From the NCBI GenBank assembly GCA_008011715.2, contig CP136508.1, positions 2,542,001-2,606,000 of the forward strand: a stretch of 64,000 nucleotides of DNA, in the 5' to 3' direction. Shown one piece after another: positions 26,438 to 35,666 of the stretch (positions are counted from its first letter, which is position 1; each line of letters begins with the position of its first letter). The notes under the pieces are model-generated. The model was not told the origin of the DNA. It was given only the letters and a program-made list of their open reading frames with translations, and did no database searches. This DNA comes from [Empedobacter] haloabium (GTDB lineage: Bacteria > Pseudomonadota > Gammaproteobacteria > Burkholderiales > Burkholderiaceae_D). The position numbers and the translations under genes are program-made.

Positions 26438-28108
26438 TTAACGGCCTTTCCAGACGGCGCTGGTCAGCGCGCCGCTGGCGTCGCCGTCGAGCTCCCACGA
26501 GAAGGCGCCACGCAGGCCCTGGTCGCGCACGTACTGCATCTTCGTGGCGATCACGGTCGGGTCGTCGTAGCTCCACCATTCGCCCGTGCTGGTGTACAGG
26601 AACAGCTGCTTGGTCTGCGGGTGGTACCAGCGCTGGCCGGCCTTGTTGACGAGGACCTTGTAGTCGTCGATGCCCGCCTCGTACGTGCCCGGTGCCGGGC
26701 CGCTGGCGCTCTGGTACAGGCCGTTGCCGTTCGGACCGGCCGGCACGCCTTTCCAGCCGCGGCCGTAGAACGGGATCCCCAGCAGGATCTTATTCTTCGG
26801 CATGCCGGCCGCCGTCAGCGCGATGATCGCGTCGTTGGCGTTGTACTTGGCCACGTTGCCGGTCGATGGATCGGCCGAGTCGCGGTACAGCGGCGCGTGG
26901 AAGTTGGTCGTGTTCTCCCAGCCGCCATGGAAGTCGTAGGTCATCAGGTTGACCCAGTCCATGTACTGCGAGTACTTGGCCGGTTCCGTGTTGGCGATCT
27001 TGTCGCCGCCGGCGCCGATCGCGGCCGTCAGTGCGTAGCGCTTGCCGTCGGCGGCGCCCTGCGCGTCCAGCTGGGCGCGGAATTCGGCCATCAGCAAGGT
27101 GAAGTTCTGCTTGTCGGCCGGGTCCACGGTGTTGTATTCCATGCCGCCGCCGCCCGGGTATTCCCAGTCGATGTCGATGCCGTCGAACACGCCCTTGGCC
27201 GAGCCGGGGCCGCCGCGGCCGTCCTGCACCGGCAGGTCGCCCTTGATGAACATCGCCACGCAGGATTTCGCCAATTGCTTCCTCAGCGCGTCGGTCTTGG
27301 CGGCCGCCGAGAAGTATTTCGACCAGCTCCAGCCGCCCAGCGAGATGAACACCTTCAGGTTCGGGTGCGCCTGCTTGAGCAGTTTCAGTTGCAGGAAGTT
27401 GCCGGACAGCGGCGCATCCCACGGCACCGCCTGGCCATTGACGGTACGGGCCGGCGAACGCTGGTAGTCGGCATAGGCATCACCGCCGGTGCCGTCGCCC
27501 GATTCGGCCTTCGTCACCATGCCGCATTCGTAGCCGCCGTTCTTCTGGTAGACGTTGCCGAAGGCGTAGTTGATGAACGTGAGCTGGTCGGCGATGCTGG
27601 TCTGTACGCCGTTGACCGGGGTCTTGGTGGTGTGGATGTCGGCCACTTCGTAGCCGCGGCCGTACACGCCCCACTGCGCGAAGTAGGAGCCGATCTCGCG
27701 GCCGTTCGGGGTGGGCGTCGGAGTCGGGGTAGGGGTCGGCGTTGGCGTTGGCGTTGGCGTCGGGGTCGGCGTCGGGGTAGGAGTCGGCGTGGGTGTCGGG
27801 GTCGGCGTCGGGGTCGGCGTGGCCGTCTGCAGCTCCCACGGGCCCCACTGCTCGGTACCCGGCACGTTATTCTGGGTCCACCACTTGGCCTTGTAGATGG
27901 CGCCATTGTAGGTCACGCACATGCCCTGCGTGTAGACGGCGCTGCTGCTCCAGGCCGGGCAGTCGGCGGCGGTCACGGCGCCGGCCAGCAGGCGCTTGGC
28001 CTGCGGCTCCGGTGCCGTGCCGTCGCCGCCGCAGGCGGTCAGCAGGGTGCCGACCAGGGTGCCGATCAGGCCGGCCATCAGGGTTTTACGGGGTAATGCA
28101 CGTTCCAT
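26438..28108 (-). CDS. Chitinase, GH18 lipoprotein with CBM5/12
   Basis: A 556-residue chitinase. A lipobox (LLTAC, Cys26) is followed by a CBM5/12-like module (about 50-92) nearly the same as in the neighbouring chitinase, a TP linker (97-134) and a compact GH18 barrel (about 137-550). The barrel has SLGGWSWS (256-263) and DGIDIDWE (309-316, Glu316 catalytic), plus MTYDFHGGWE and a closing SWELDGD segment. It lacks the extra C-terminal domain of the other enzyme. The shared module and linker with different barrels suggest module duplication, and the two enzymes may attack chitin in different modes. It is the first gene of the leftward group, facing a 645-bp divergent spacer. Confidence 0.93.
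   Translation of the reverse strand: MERALPRKTLMAGLIGTLVGTLLTACGGDGTAPEPQAKRLLAGAVTAADCPAWSSSAVYTQGMCVTYNGAIYKAKWWTQNNVPGTEQWGPWELQTATPTPTPTPTPTPTPTPTPTPTPTPTPTPTPTPTPTPTPNGREIGSYFAQWGVYGRGYEVADIHTTKTPVNGVQTSIADQLTFINYAFGNVYQKNGGYECGMVTKAESGDGTGGDAYADYQRSPARTVNGQAVPWDAPLSGNFLQLKLLKQAHPNLKVFISLGGWSWSKYFSAAAKTDALRKQLAKSCVAMFIKGDLPVQDGRGGPGSAKGVFDGIDIDWEYPGGGGMEYNTVDPADKQNFTLLMAEFRAQLDAQGAADGKRYALTAAIGAGGDKIANTEPAKYSQYMDWVNLMTYDFHGGWENTTNFHAPLYRDSADPSTGNVAKYNANDAIIALTAAGMPKNKILLGIPFYGRGWKGVPAGPNGNGLYQSASGPAPGTYEAGIDDYKVLVNKAGQRWYHPQTKQLFLYTSTGEWWSYDDPTVIATKMQYVRDQGLRGAFSWELDGDASGALTSAVWKGR
27708..27822 (-). repeat. Coding hexamer repeat, Thr-Pro linker
   Basis: Tandem 6-base units encode the TP linker of the second chitinase. 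The wobble pattern differs from that of the other linker (24882-24992), so the tracts have expanded independently or been re-shuffled since the genes separated. Confidence 0.85.
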
Positions 28109-28753
28109 CGTCTTCCTCCATCTTCAGTGGTCGCGGGTGCGGGTGTTTTGAACCAGCATGGGCGCCGCTAAAGTGGTAGTCAAGTGGTTTTGCAAGATGC
28201 TGCCAATCTAAGACCAGTTGTAACTTTGCAAGTGATAGTATCTCGCCTTCGGGTGCGGCGGACAGCGCCCGCGCGCAGGCCGATTGCCTCTGCTGCGCCG
28301 GCATTCACCAGCGAAGAAGGGAATGTCTCAAATGAGACATTTTGTTATATCGTTAGTACCAGTTCGCATGAGAGCAGCAAGTGGTACGGTAAAACAAAGC
28401 CGCGCCCACCTCCCGATTTTCCTACCCGCGCAGCCGGAATCATTCGGTTTTGCTTCCGTTAAGGCAAGAGTATTAACCTGGTTGAAATGAAGCGGCCGGC
28501 GCGCGGCGCCGCGCCTGGGTCCACATCGCGTCCATACCGCGTCCAGTCAGCGTTCATTCGGCGCAACGCGGATTGTCATTCCTTGATGTTTATTCGTGAT
28601 GCTGTACGGAAATAAAAAGCAGAATAGCGAAGTTCTTTCACGGCGACGCCCAAACCACGCGGCCCGTTACACAACCGACCGAACTCGCATCCGGGAAATC
28701 GCTGGCAGGCCGGCATTCAACGCACAGCGCTCTCCCTATTCAAGGGAAAACAA
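28109..28753. other. Divergent intergenic region, no gene seen
   Basis: This 645-bp spacer separates the leftward chitinase gene and the rightward RTX-type gene. It is less G+C-rich than its flanks between about 28170 and 28480. Short frames in it lack ribosome sites and coding bias. It holds one strong palindrome (28323-28340) and must carry the promoters of both neighbours, but I could not fix a convincing -35/-10 pair for either. Confidence 0.6.
28323..28340. promoter_or_regulatory. Operator or upstream activating palindrome
   Basis: ATGTCTCA-AA-TGAGACAT is a perfect 8-bp inverted repeat with a 2-base spacer. It lies 215 bp upstream of the chitinase start and 414 bp upstream of the RTX-type gene. 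The distance suits an enhancer-like site for an activator that acts from afar, or a repressor site for either promoter. The cognate protein is not encoded nearby. Confidence 0.55.
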
Positions 28754-31700
28754 ATGGCATTCAATTCGAAATACCGTCCCGCTCACGCGTTGCGCCCGTC
28801 GCTTGACCATCGCGGCGATGAGACCAATCTGACACCACACCAGGCGGCGCCCAGGAAAATGGGGGCCGCCAGCGGCCCGGGCGACGACCCGGGCACGCTG
28901 GTTCTGACCGAAACGGCCAGCGGCGCCGTCGCGCTGGCCCGTGCCGGGGACGACCTGGTGATCCAGTACGGCGACGCCGGGCAAATGACCGTGCTTGGCC
29001 AGTTCGCCGGCAGCGGCGTCGGTCGCATCGAGTTTGCCGGCGCCGTCAGCATCGACACCGCCGACCTGGCCATGCAACTGGTGCTGAACGGCACGGCCGG
29101 CGACGACCAGCTTGCCGGTGTCGCCGCCGCCTGGTCGGCCGACGACCAGATCCGCGGCTTCGGCGGCGCCGACCACCTGATCGACAGCGATGGCGGCAGC
29201 AATCTGCTGGACGGCGGCGACGGCAACGACACCATCTGCTACGCGGCCGACGGCGACAATGCCGTCGAAGGCGGCGCCGGCAACGACAGCATCGTCAGCC
29301 AGGGCGCGGCCGGCACCGCTCACGCCAGCGTGGTGGCGGGCGGCGCTGGCGACGATTGCCTGGTCGGCGGCGCCGCGGCGGAGACGTACGTGCTGCGACG
29401 CGGCGATGGCAACGACAGCATCCTGGGCGACCGCAGCGCCGACGGCGGCGATGCCGGCAGCGTGGACCGCATCGTGTTCGGCCCCGGCATCGCGCTCGAC
29501 GACGTCGCGTTCAGTCAGGAGGCCACCATGCTGGTGCTGCGCCTCCGCGACCCCGACGACCCGGCGGCGACGCAAAGCGTGCGGGTCTTCGAATGGTTCG
29601 GCGAACACGGCAGTCACTACATCGAATGGTTCGAATTCGCCAGCGGCGTCGTGCTGGACGCGGCCCAGGTGACGGCTGCCGCCACCCGCATGTCCGGCAC
29701 CGACGGCGCCGACGCGCTGCGCGGCTATGCCGAAACCACGTTGATCGAAGGCGGCGACGGCGCCGATTCGATCCTGGCCAATTCGAGCGGCGCCGTGACC
29801 GTGCGCGGCGGTGCCGGCAACGACTACATCGGCTACGTGCCGCGCGCGGCCACGCTGATGGAGGGCGGCAGCGGCGACGACACCATCGCCGGACAGGGCC
29901 CGGCCAATGCGTTCGAGCACGTGATCGCGGGCGGCACCGGCAACGACAGCCTGCAGGGCTCGGAAGGGCGCGAAGCCTACCTGTTCAACCGGGGCGACGG
30001 CAGCGACGTCGTGCGCGACACGGGCCCGGCATCCCAGGCCGACCGCATCGTATTGGGCGCCGGCATCGCCCGCTCCGACGTCGCCGCGACGCGCGAGGGC
30101 GACGACCTGCTGCTGCGCATCGCGGGCGAAGCGGGCAGCACCGACAGCATCCGCGTGCAGCAGTGGTTCTACAGTGCCGAGCGCCGCATCGAGAGCGTGC
30201 AGTTCGCCGACGGCGGCTCGCTGACGGCGACGCAGCTGTCGGCCCAGGCCAACACGCTGATCGGTACCGCCGGCAACGACACGCTGACGGGCTACTACGG
30301 CACCCCGCTGATCGACGGCCTGGGCGGCGACGACACGATCACCGGCGGCGGCACCGCTGCCGTGCTCCGGGGCGGCAGCGGCAACGACCGCGTGCTGTAC
30401 GCCGGTAACGTCAACAACACGGTGGAGGGCGGCAGCGGCGACGACTACCTGGCGTGGACCTACGGTTCCAGCCCCTACGCGGGCAACCTGCTTGCCGGCG
30501 GCAGCGGCAACGACACGCTGGTCGGCGGCGACGGTGCCGACACCTACCAGTACAACCGGGGCGACGGCAGCGACGTGATCGGCGACGTCGGCGCCGCCTG
30601 GGTCGCCGACCGGCTGGTGTTCGGCGCCGGCATCGCGCGGGCCGACCTGCTCGACACGCGCATGGGCCAGGACCTGCTGTTGCTGGTGCGCGATGCCGGC
30701 AATCCGGACGCGCTCGACCGCATCCGCGTGCGCGACTGGTTCGCCGGCGACAGTTATCGCATCGAGCGCCTGGAGTTCGCCAGCGGCCCGGCGCTCGGCG
30801 GCAGCCAGCTGGCCACGCTGGGGGCGACGCTGAAGGGCACCGAGGGCAACGACACGCTGAACAGCCATGCCGAAACCCGCGCCATCGACGGCGGCGGCGG
30901 CAACGACACGATCACGGGCGGCGCCCTGGTCGCGTCGCTGCAGGGCGGCGCCGGCAACGACACGATCCGCTTCGCCGCCGAGGCCAACGCCGTCGTCGAT
31001 GGCGGCAGCGGCAACGATATCCTGACGGCCTCCAGCGCCACCGGGGCGATGGGCACGACCCGCATCTCGGGCGGCAGCGGCGACGACACCATCACCGGCA
31101 CCTACGGCGCCACGACCTACTATGTCAACCGCGGCGATGGCCGCGACGTCGTCACGGACAACGGCGACACCGCCAGCATTGACCGGCTCGTGTTCGGTGC
31201 CGGCATCGGCCAGGGCGACCTGGCGCTGCGGCGCGGCGGCAACGACCTGGTCGTCGCGGTCGGCGAGGACCCGGCCAATCCCACTGTGGGCGAGCGCATC
31301 GTGGTGACCGGCTGGTTCGCTTCCGCCGGCCGCGTCGTCGAGCGCATCGAGTTCGCCGACGGCAGCTTCCTGACGGCGGCGCAGGTGAACGGCATGAGCT
31401 TCGGCACGGCCGGCGCCGACACGCTGGGCACGCCGCAAGAGCAGTACCTGTTGGCCGGCCTGGGCGGCGACGACCGCCTGACAGCCGCCGGCCGCGCGAC
31501 GCTGCTCGACGGCGGTGCCGGCAACGACACGCTGGCCGGTGGCGCGGCGGCCGACTTCCTGTACGGCGGCCGCGGCAACGACAGCCTGGCAGCGGGCGGC
31601 AACGACGTGGTGGGCTTCAACGCGGGCGACGGCGCCGACACGCTGCTGGCGGCCAGCGGCGACATCACGTTGTCGCTGGGCGGTGCGCTCGACCCGGCGC

Positions 31701-32086
31701 AGCTGCGCCTGTCCCAGGCCGGCAGCGACCTGCTGCTGGGACTGGGCGGCGGCGACAGCGTGACGCTGAGGGACTGGTATGCCGGCAGTGCCGCCCATGG
31801 CGTGGCGCGGCTGCAGCTGGTGGGGCCGAACGGCGCCGGTACTGCGCTGTACGATTTCCGGGCGCTGGCCGGCGCGTTCGACAGCGCCCGTGCCGCCGAC
31901 GGCACGCTGGTCGCCTGGGATGCCGGCGCGGGCCTGGCCGGGGCCGCGCTGGCTTGCAGCGCCGGCACGGCCTATGGCGGCGCCATCGCGGCCGACGTGG
32001 CGGCGCACGGCAGCGTCACCTTGCTGGCGCCGCTGCTCGATGTGCTGCGCTCCGGCTTGTTCGGCATCGAGGCGCAGGGCGGGTAG
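28754..32086 (+). CDS. Modular RTX-type calcium-binding protein
   Basis: A 1110-residue, strongly acidic protein with no cleavable signal peptide. Blocks of RTX nonapeptides (GGxGxDxxx, for example GGSGNDTLVGGDGADTYQYN) alternate with copies of the hemolysin-related segment (DRIVFGPGI..DV.. and RVxxWF..ER.EFA). Four to five such modules of about 190 residues cover residues 110-960. RTX repeats fold on binding Ca2+ outside the cell and are a mark of type I secretion. No catalytic domain is recognisable, so an adhesin or matrix role is likelier than an enzyme. No type I exporter genes are near. The start has AAGGGA 8 bases upstream; the first 45 residues are polar and unrelated to the repeats. 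Confidence 0.85.
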   Translation: MAFNSKYRPAHALRPSLDHRGDETNLTPHQAAPRKMGAASGPGDDPGTLVLTETASGAVALARAGDDLVIQYGDAGQMTVLGQFAGSGVGRIEFAGAVSIDTADLAMQLVLNGTAGDDQLAGVAAAWSADDQIRGFGGADHLIDSDGGSNLLDGGDGNDTICYAADGDNAVEGGAGNDSIVSQGAAGTAHASVVAGGAGDDCLVGGAAAETYVLRRGDGNDSILGDRSADGGDAGSVDRIVFGPGIALDDVAFSQEATMLVLRLRDPDDPAATQSVRVFEWFGEHGSHYIEWFEFASGVVLDAAQVTAAATRMSGTDGADALRGYAETTLIEGGDGADSILANSSGAVTVRGGAGNDYIGYVPRAATLMEGGSGDDTIAGQGPANAFEHVIAGGTGNDSLQGSEGREAYLFNRGDGSDVVRDTGPASQADRIVLGAGIARSDVAATREGDDLLLRIAGEAGSTDSIRVQQWFYSAERRIESVQFADGGSLTATQLSAQANTLIGTAGNDTLTGYYGTPLIDGLGGDDTITGGGTAAVLRGGSGNDRVLYAGNVNNTVEGGSGDDYLAWTYGSSPYAGNLLAGGSGNDTLVGGDGADTYQYNRGDGSDVIGDVGAAWVADRLVFGAGIARADLLDTRMGQDLLLLVRDAGNPDALDRIRVRDWFAGDSYRIERLEFASGPALGGSQLATLGATLKGTEGNDTLNSHAETRAIDGGGGNDTITGGALVASLQGGAGNDTIRFAAEANAVVDGGSGNDILTASSATGAMGTTRISGGSGDDTITGTYGATTYYVNRGDGRDVVTDNGDTASIDRLVFGAGIGQGDLALRRGGNDLVVAVGEDPANPTVGERIVVTGWFASAGRVVERIEFADGSFLTAAQVNGMSFGTAGADTLGTPQEQYLLAGLGGDDRLTAAGRATLLDGGAGNDTLAGGAAADFLYGGRGNDSLAAGGNDVVGFNAGDGADTLLAASGDITLSLGGALDPAQLRLSQAGSDLLLGLGGGDSVTLRDWYAGSAAHGVARLQLVGPNGAGTALYDFRALAGAFDSARAADGTLVAWDAGAGLAGAALACSAGTAYGGAIAADVAAHGSVTLLAPLLDVLRSGLFGIEAQGG

Positions 32087-32095
32087 GAGGCCCGC

Positions 32096-32132
32096 AGGGA
32101 CAGGCTCCGCCATGCGGGCAGTGCCTGTCCCT
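32096..32132. terminator. Hairpin between convergent genes
   Basis: AGGGACAGGC and GCCTGTCCCT form a 10-bp stem around a 17-base loop, 10 bases after the RTX-type stop and 11 bases from the opposing receptor stop. No T-run follows, so termination strength is uncertain. Confidence 0.5.
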
Positions 32133-32143
32133 CGAGGTTACGC

Positions 32144-35100
32144 TCAGAACTTGTAGCGCGCCCCCACCATGTAGCGCGGCCCCGACTGCGTGGCCGACAG
32201 CACCATCCGCTCGTGCCGGCCATGCACGCGCTGCGTCTCGTCCGTCACGTTGATCGCCTCGAACGACAGCGCCAGGCGCGGGCTGACGTTGTAGCCGATC
32301 GACAGGTCCAGCTGGCCGTACGGCTCCACGTACTGCGGGTTCGGCCCGACCGGATCGGTGACGGACGAGAGGAACTTGTCGCGCCAGTTCCAGGCCGCGC
32401 GGATCGACCACTTCGCGTCCTCGTAGATGCCGATCAGGTTGGCCGAGTCGGACAGACCCACCAGCGCGAACTGGTTGCCCTTGCTGGCGTTGTCGAACGT
32501 CAGGTCGGACTTGACGTAGGTGTAGTTGGCCTGGATACCGAAGCCGCTGTTGCCGAACATGTGCTGCAGGTTGATCTCGGCGCCCTTCAACGTGGCCGCC
32601 TTCTCGTTGACGAAGGTGGTGATGTCGTAGTGGACCAACGGATCGCCCGGGATGCCGGTGATCGTGCCGGTGGCGTTGCCGGCCGCGTTGTCCGGCCCCC
32701 GCGTCACCCCCGGCTGGCCGTTGTAGGTGCGGAAGATGAAGTTGCGCAGGCAATTGGTGTCGGTGACGATGCAGCCCGAGGCCAGCGCCGCGTTCCAGTA
32801 CTTGCCGCCCACTGGCGTCGTCACGTTGGGCGAGGTCTCGTCCGCCACCGTCTGGCCGGCGTAGTTGTCCAGCTTCTTGTAGTACAGGCCCAGCGAGACG
32901 ACGCTCTGCCTGTCGTAGTACCACTCGGCCGACAGGTCCAGGTTCTTCGACTTCACGGGCTTCAGGGCCGGATTGCCGCGCGAGCCCTTGCCGCCGTTGA
33001 CGGTGCCGGTCGGGTCGATCGTGGTGCCGCCCTGTATCTGGTCGTAGCGCGGCCGGCCGATCGTGTGGCCGTAGCTGGCCCGCACCTTGAAGTCGGGGCG
33101 CAGGTCCATGTCCCAGTCCAGGCTGGGCAGCAGGTTGTGGTACTTGCCCTTCAACGTCGTGAACTCCTTGCCGCTGAAGACGAACGGGAACTCGTTCTGC
33201 GACACCCAGTTGATGCCCGCCACCGTCTGCGACAGGGCGGTGGAGGTGACGTCGGTCTTCTCGTAGCGCAAACCCAGGCCGGTGTGCATCGGCAGCGCCG
33301 TGTCCCACTCGGTATTGAGCTGGAAGTAGAGCGCGCGGCTTTCCTCCTTGGTGCGGCGGTCGTAGTCCGGGTCGGCCAGGCTGGGCGAGTACTTGTCCGG
33401 CAGGCCGGTCGCCTCGATGGCGCGCTGGCGCATGGCGGCAAAGTCGAACAGGTGGATCTGCTGGAACAGGGCCGGGTCGCCCGAGCCACCCAGCTTGCTG
33501 AAGTACTGGCCCAGCGTGTCGGCGCGCCACAGCGACTGCGGGTAGTCGCTTGGGGTGGTGGCACCGCCCCAGGTGTCGCGCTGCACCTGCTGGAACGCCG
33601 AGCGGTTCTCGACGTTGGTGGCGGACAGGCCGAAGTTCAGCGCCGAGCTTTCCATCAGGTTCAGGCGACCGCTGGCCTGCACCTGGTCGACCTTCATCTT
33701 CTGGTAGCCGTTCTTGAACCACGAGCCGGACACCTGCATCGGCGCGCGGTTGAAGTCCGCGCCCTCGATCGACAGCACCGGCATCTCGTTGCTGAAGTCC
33801 ACGCGCGTGTTGCCGCGGCTGAAGCTGACGGTGGCCAGGTCGTTCTCGGAGCCGAACGGGCTGTCCGCCTTCGATTCGGCGGTGGAGTGATGCACGTCCA
33901 GGTTCAGTTTCAGGTCGCGCGACACCTTCCACTGGGCGTTGAAGCCGAGCGACTGGTTCTCCGACTTGGTGGCGTAGTCGCCGCCGTTCATGGCGATGTC
34001 CTGGTTCGCCACGTTCTCCTGGTAATACAGCGGCGCCGCGATCGGGCCGTCGGTCCACTTGCTGACGGACGGGCCGAAATTGAACCAGGCCGACAGCTCG
34101 TGGTACCTGGTCTGGATCTTGTTCTGCGAGTAGGTGTAGTCCAGCGTGGTCGTGATGTCCTTGTTGGGGCGGAACTGGAACGTCAGCTGGCCGTTGGTGC
34201 GCTGGCGTTGGGTGCCGCGCATGAAGTACGAGATGTTCTGCGGCACCGCGTAGACGTCGCCGGGACCGGGGCGGTTGATGATGTCGGCGGCGCCGGCGCT
34301 GCCCGGCTGCGGGATCGTGCCCCAGCTGTTCTCGTCGCCCCGGAACGGGCCTTGCCAGCCGTTGGTGATGGAGGCCGTGTTGACGCCCAGGTTGCGCTCC
34401 TGGTAGCTGGCGCTGACGGCCACGCCGAACATGCCGTCGTTCCAGGTGGTGCTGTAGATGCCGGAGATCTCGGGCGTGTAGGAGTGATTGGCCTTGTCTT
34501 CCTGGGGCAGGTGGTTGTTGGAGGTGTCGTACTCGACCTTCGCGCCGACGCTGGCCGTGTTGCCCAGGTCGAGCGGGCGGCCCGTCATGATGTTGATGGT
34601 GGCGCCGATGCCGCCCGGCGGCGTGTCGGCGCGCGAGCTCTTGTATACCTGGATCTGCGCGATCGATTCCGAGGCCAGGTTGGAGAAGTCGAACGCGCGG
34701 CCGGCCAGGTCGCCCAGGTTGGACGTGGGCATCTGGCGGCCGTTGAGCAGCACCATGTTCAGGTCCGGTCCCACGCCGCGCACGGTCACCTGGGCGCCTT
34801 CGCCGCGGTTGCGGTCGATCGAGACGCCGGAGATGCGCTGCAGCGATTCGGCCAGGTTGGTGTCGGGGAACTTGCCGATGTCGTCGGCGACGATGCCGTC
34901 GACGATGCCGTCCGAGTTGCGCTTCAGGTTCAGGGTCGATTGCAGGCTGGCGCGGATGCCCTTGACGACGACCTTCGGTCCAGCGTCGGCGTCGCCCGCC
35001 GGCGTGGCGCTCTGCGCCGCCGTGGCCTGGCCGGCCGGTTCGCCGCTGGCGCCGCTTGTACTTGGGCCCGCGCTTTGCTGGGCGCCCGCCGGGGCGGTCA

Positions 35101-35187
35101 GCGCGGTACAGGCGCCGGCGACGGCCAGTGCGATCAGGCGGCGGCGGGTGCGCGGATGGGGGGAAAGCCGGTTCGGGTGTGCAGCAC
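32144..35187 (-). CDS. TonB-dependent receptor, 5' end out of frame
   Basis: A large receptor of the Caulobacter/Xanthomonas type: VVVKGIRASLQSTLNLKR, DIGKFPDTNLAESLQRISGV, VTVRGVGPDLNMVLLNGRQM in the plug, and a barrel ending ARYKF. The frame continues upstream through a good signal peptide (RTRRRLIALAVAGACTALTA) but meets a stop before any ATG, GTG or TTG. A GAGGAG site precedes ATTGTG; both the TTG and the GTG there are in the other two frames. A C6 tract on the coding strand (35158-35163) lies between. With five C the TTG, or with seven C the GTG, would join in frame, giving about 1014 residues. So this is a phase-variable gene, a recent pseudogene or a sequencing error. Nearby ROK and xylanase genes suggest a sugar substrate. 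Confidence 0.8.
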
Positions 35188-35500
35188 AATGTCTCCTCTC
35201 GATTGGCGAATGGGCGCCGCCCTACGACGACGCATGTACGAATGGCACCGCGACCGGCGGCGTCGCTGTTGTGGTGGTCTGCACCGCCGGCCGCACGTCC
35301 GCCCGGCTGGCCCCGCGGTTGCCAAGGCGGCCGCGTGCGAACGTGCTGAGCTGAAGATTACGAAGCTCCCGGTTAATTGGTCAATCGAACGAACAAATTA
35401 AATAGTTCAGGGATAAGGCTTCCAGGCCGGCCGCGAGCGCCAACCTGACTGCCCACGGCCGTGGAACGACACCAGGCAAGCCTACCGGTCCGCAAGTCGA

Positions 35501-35512
35501 GAAAACGTTTTC
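35501..35512. promoter_or_regulatory. LacI-type operator candidate
   Basis: GAAAACGTTTTC is a 12-bp palindrome with the central CG typical of LacI/GalR-family operators. It lies in the 477-bp divergent spacer between the receptor and the ROK gene; the rest of that spacer (35190-35666) holds no credible gene. No LacI-family gene is in the window, so the regulator would act from elsewhere. Confidence 0.5.
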
Positions 35513-35558
35513 AGAATCAAATCAACGACTTCCCGGCAGCGGCGCGGTTGCGCCGCCC

Positions 35559-35577
35559 ATTACGTACTTTACGTAAT
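35559..35577. promoter_or_regulatory. Probable ROK repressor operator
   Basis: ATTACGTA-CTT-TACGTAAT is a perfect 8-bp inverted repeat with a 3-base spacer, 89 bp upstream of the ROK start codon. Size, symmetry and place suit an autoregulatory site that could also control the divergent receptor gene. Confidence 0.6.
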
Positions 35578-35666
35578 CGCCGGGTGGCCGGGCGGTTCAC
35601 GCCGGACTGTCGCGGAACGCCGCGGTGTTGCATAATCATCACAATGACATCGGAGCCAGAACCGCC

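Noticed and set aside
28191..28206. Sigma-54-like promoter TTGGCAGCATCTTGCA on the minus strand before the chitinase
   Set aside because: Nine instead of ten bases separate GG and GC, a spacing that sigma-54 does not normally tolerate.
28284..28490. Short plus-strand frame in the chitinase/RTX spacer
   Set aside because: It has no ribosome site, has unusual codon use for this window, and spans the palindrome.
28736..32113. Very long antisense reading frame opposite the RTX-type gene (1125 codons)
   Set aside because: G+C-rich repetitive DNA leaves the antisense strand free of stops. The product is His/Arg/Ala-rich noise, and the plus-strand frame has clear RTX motifs.
32016..35189. Full-length minus-strand frame beginning at the TTG at 35189, taken as a protein of 1057 residues
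   Set aside because: Beyond the first dozen codons this frame is not the receptor frame. Only a one-base change in the C6 tract would join the start to the receptor.
32213..35401. Plus-strand frame of 1062 codons opposite the receptor gene
   Set aside because: It is the shadow of the receptor, without domains or start signals.
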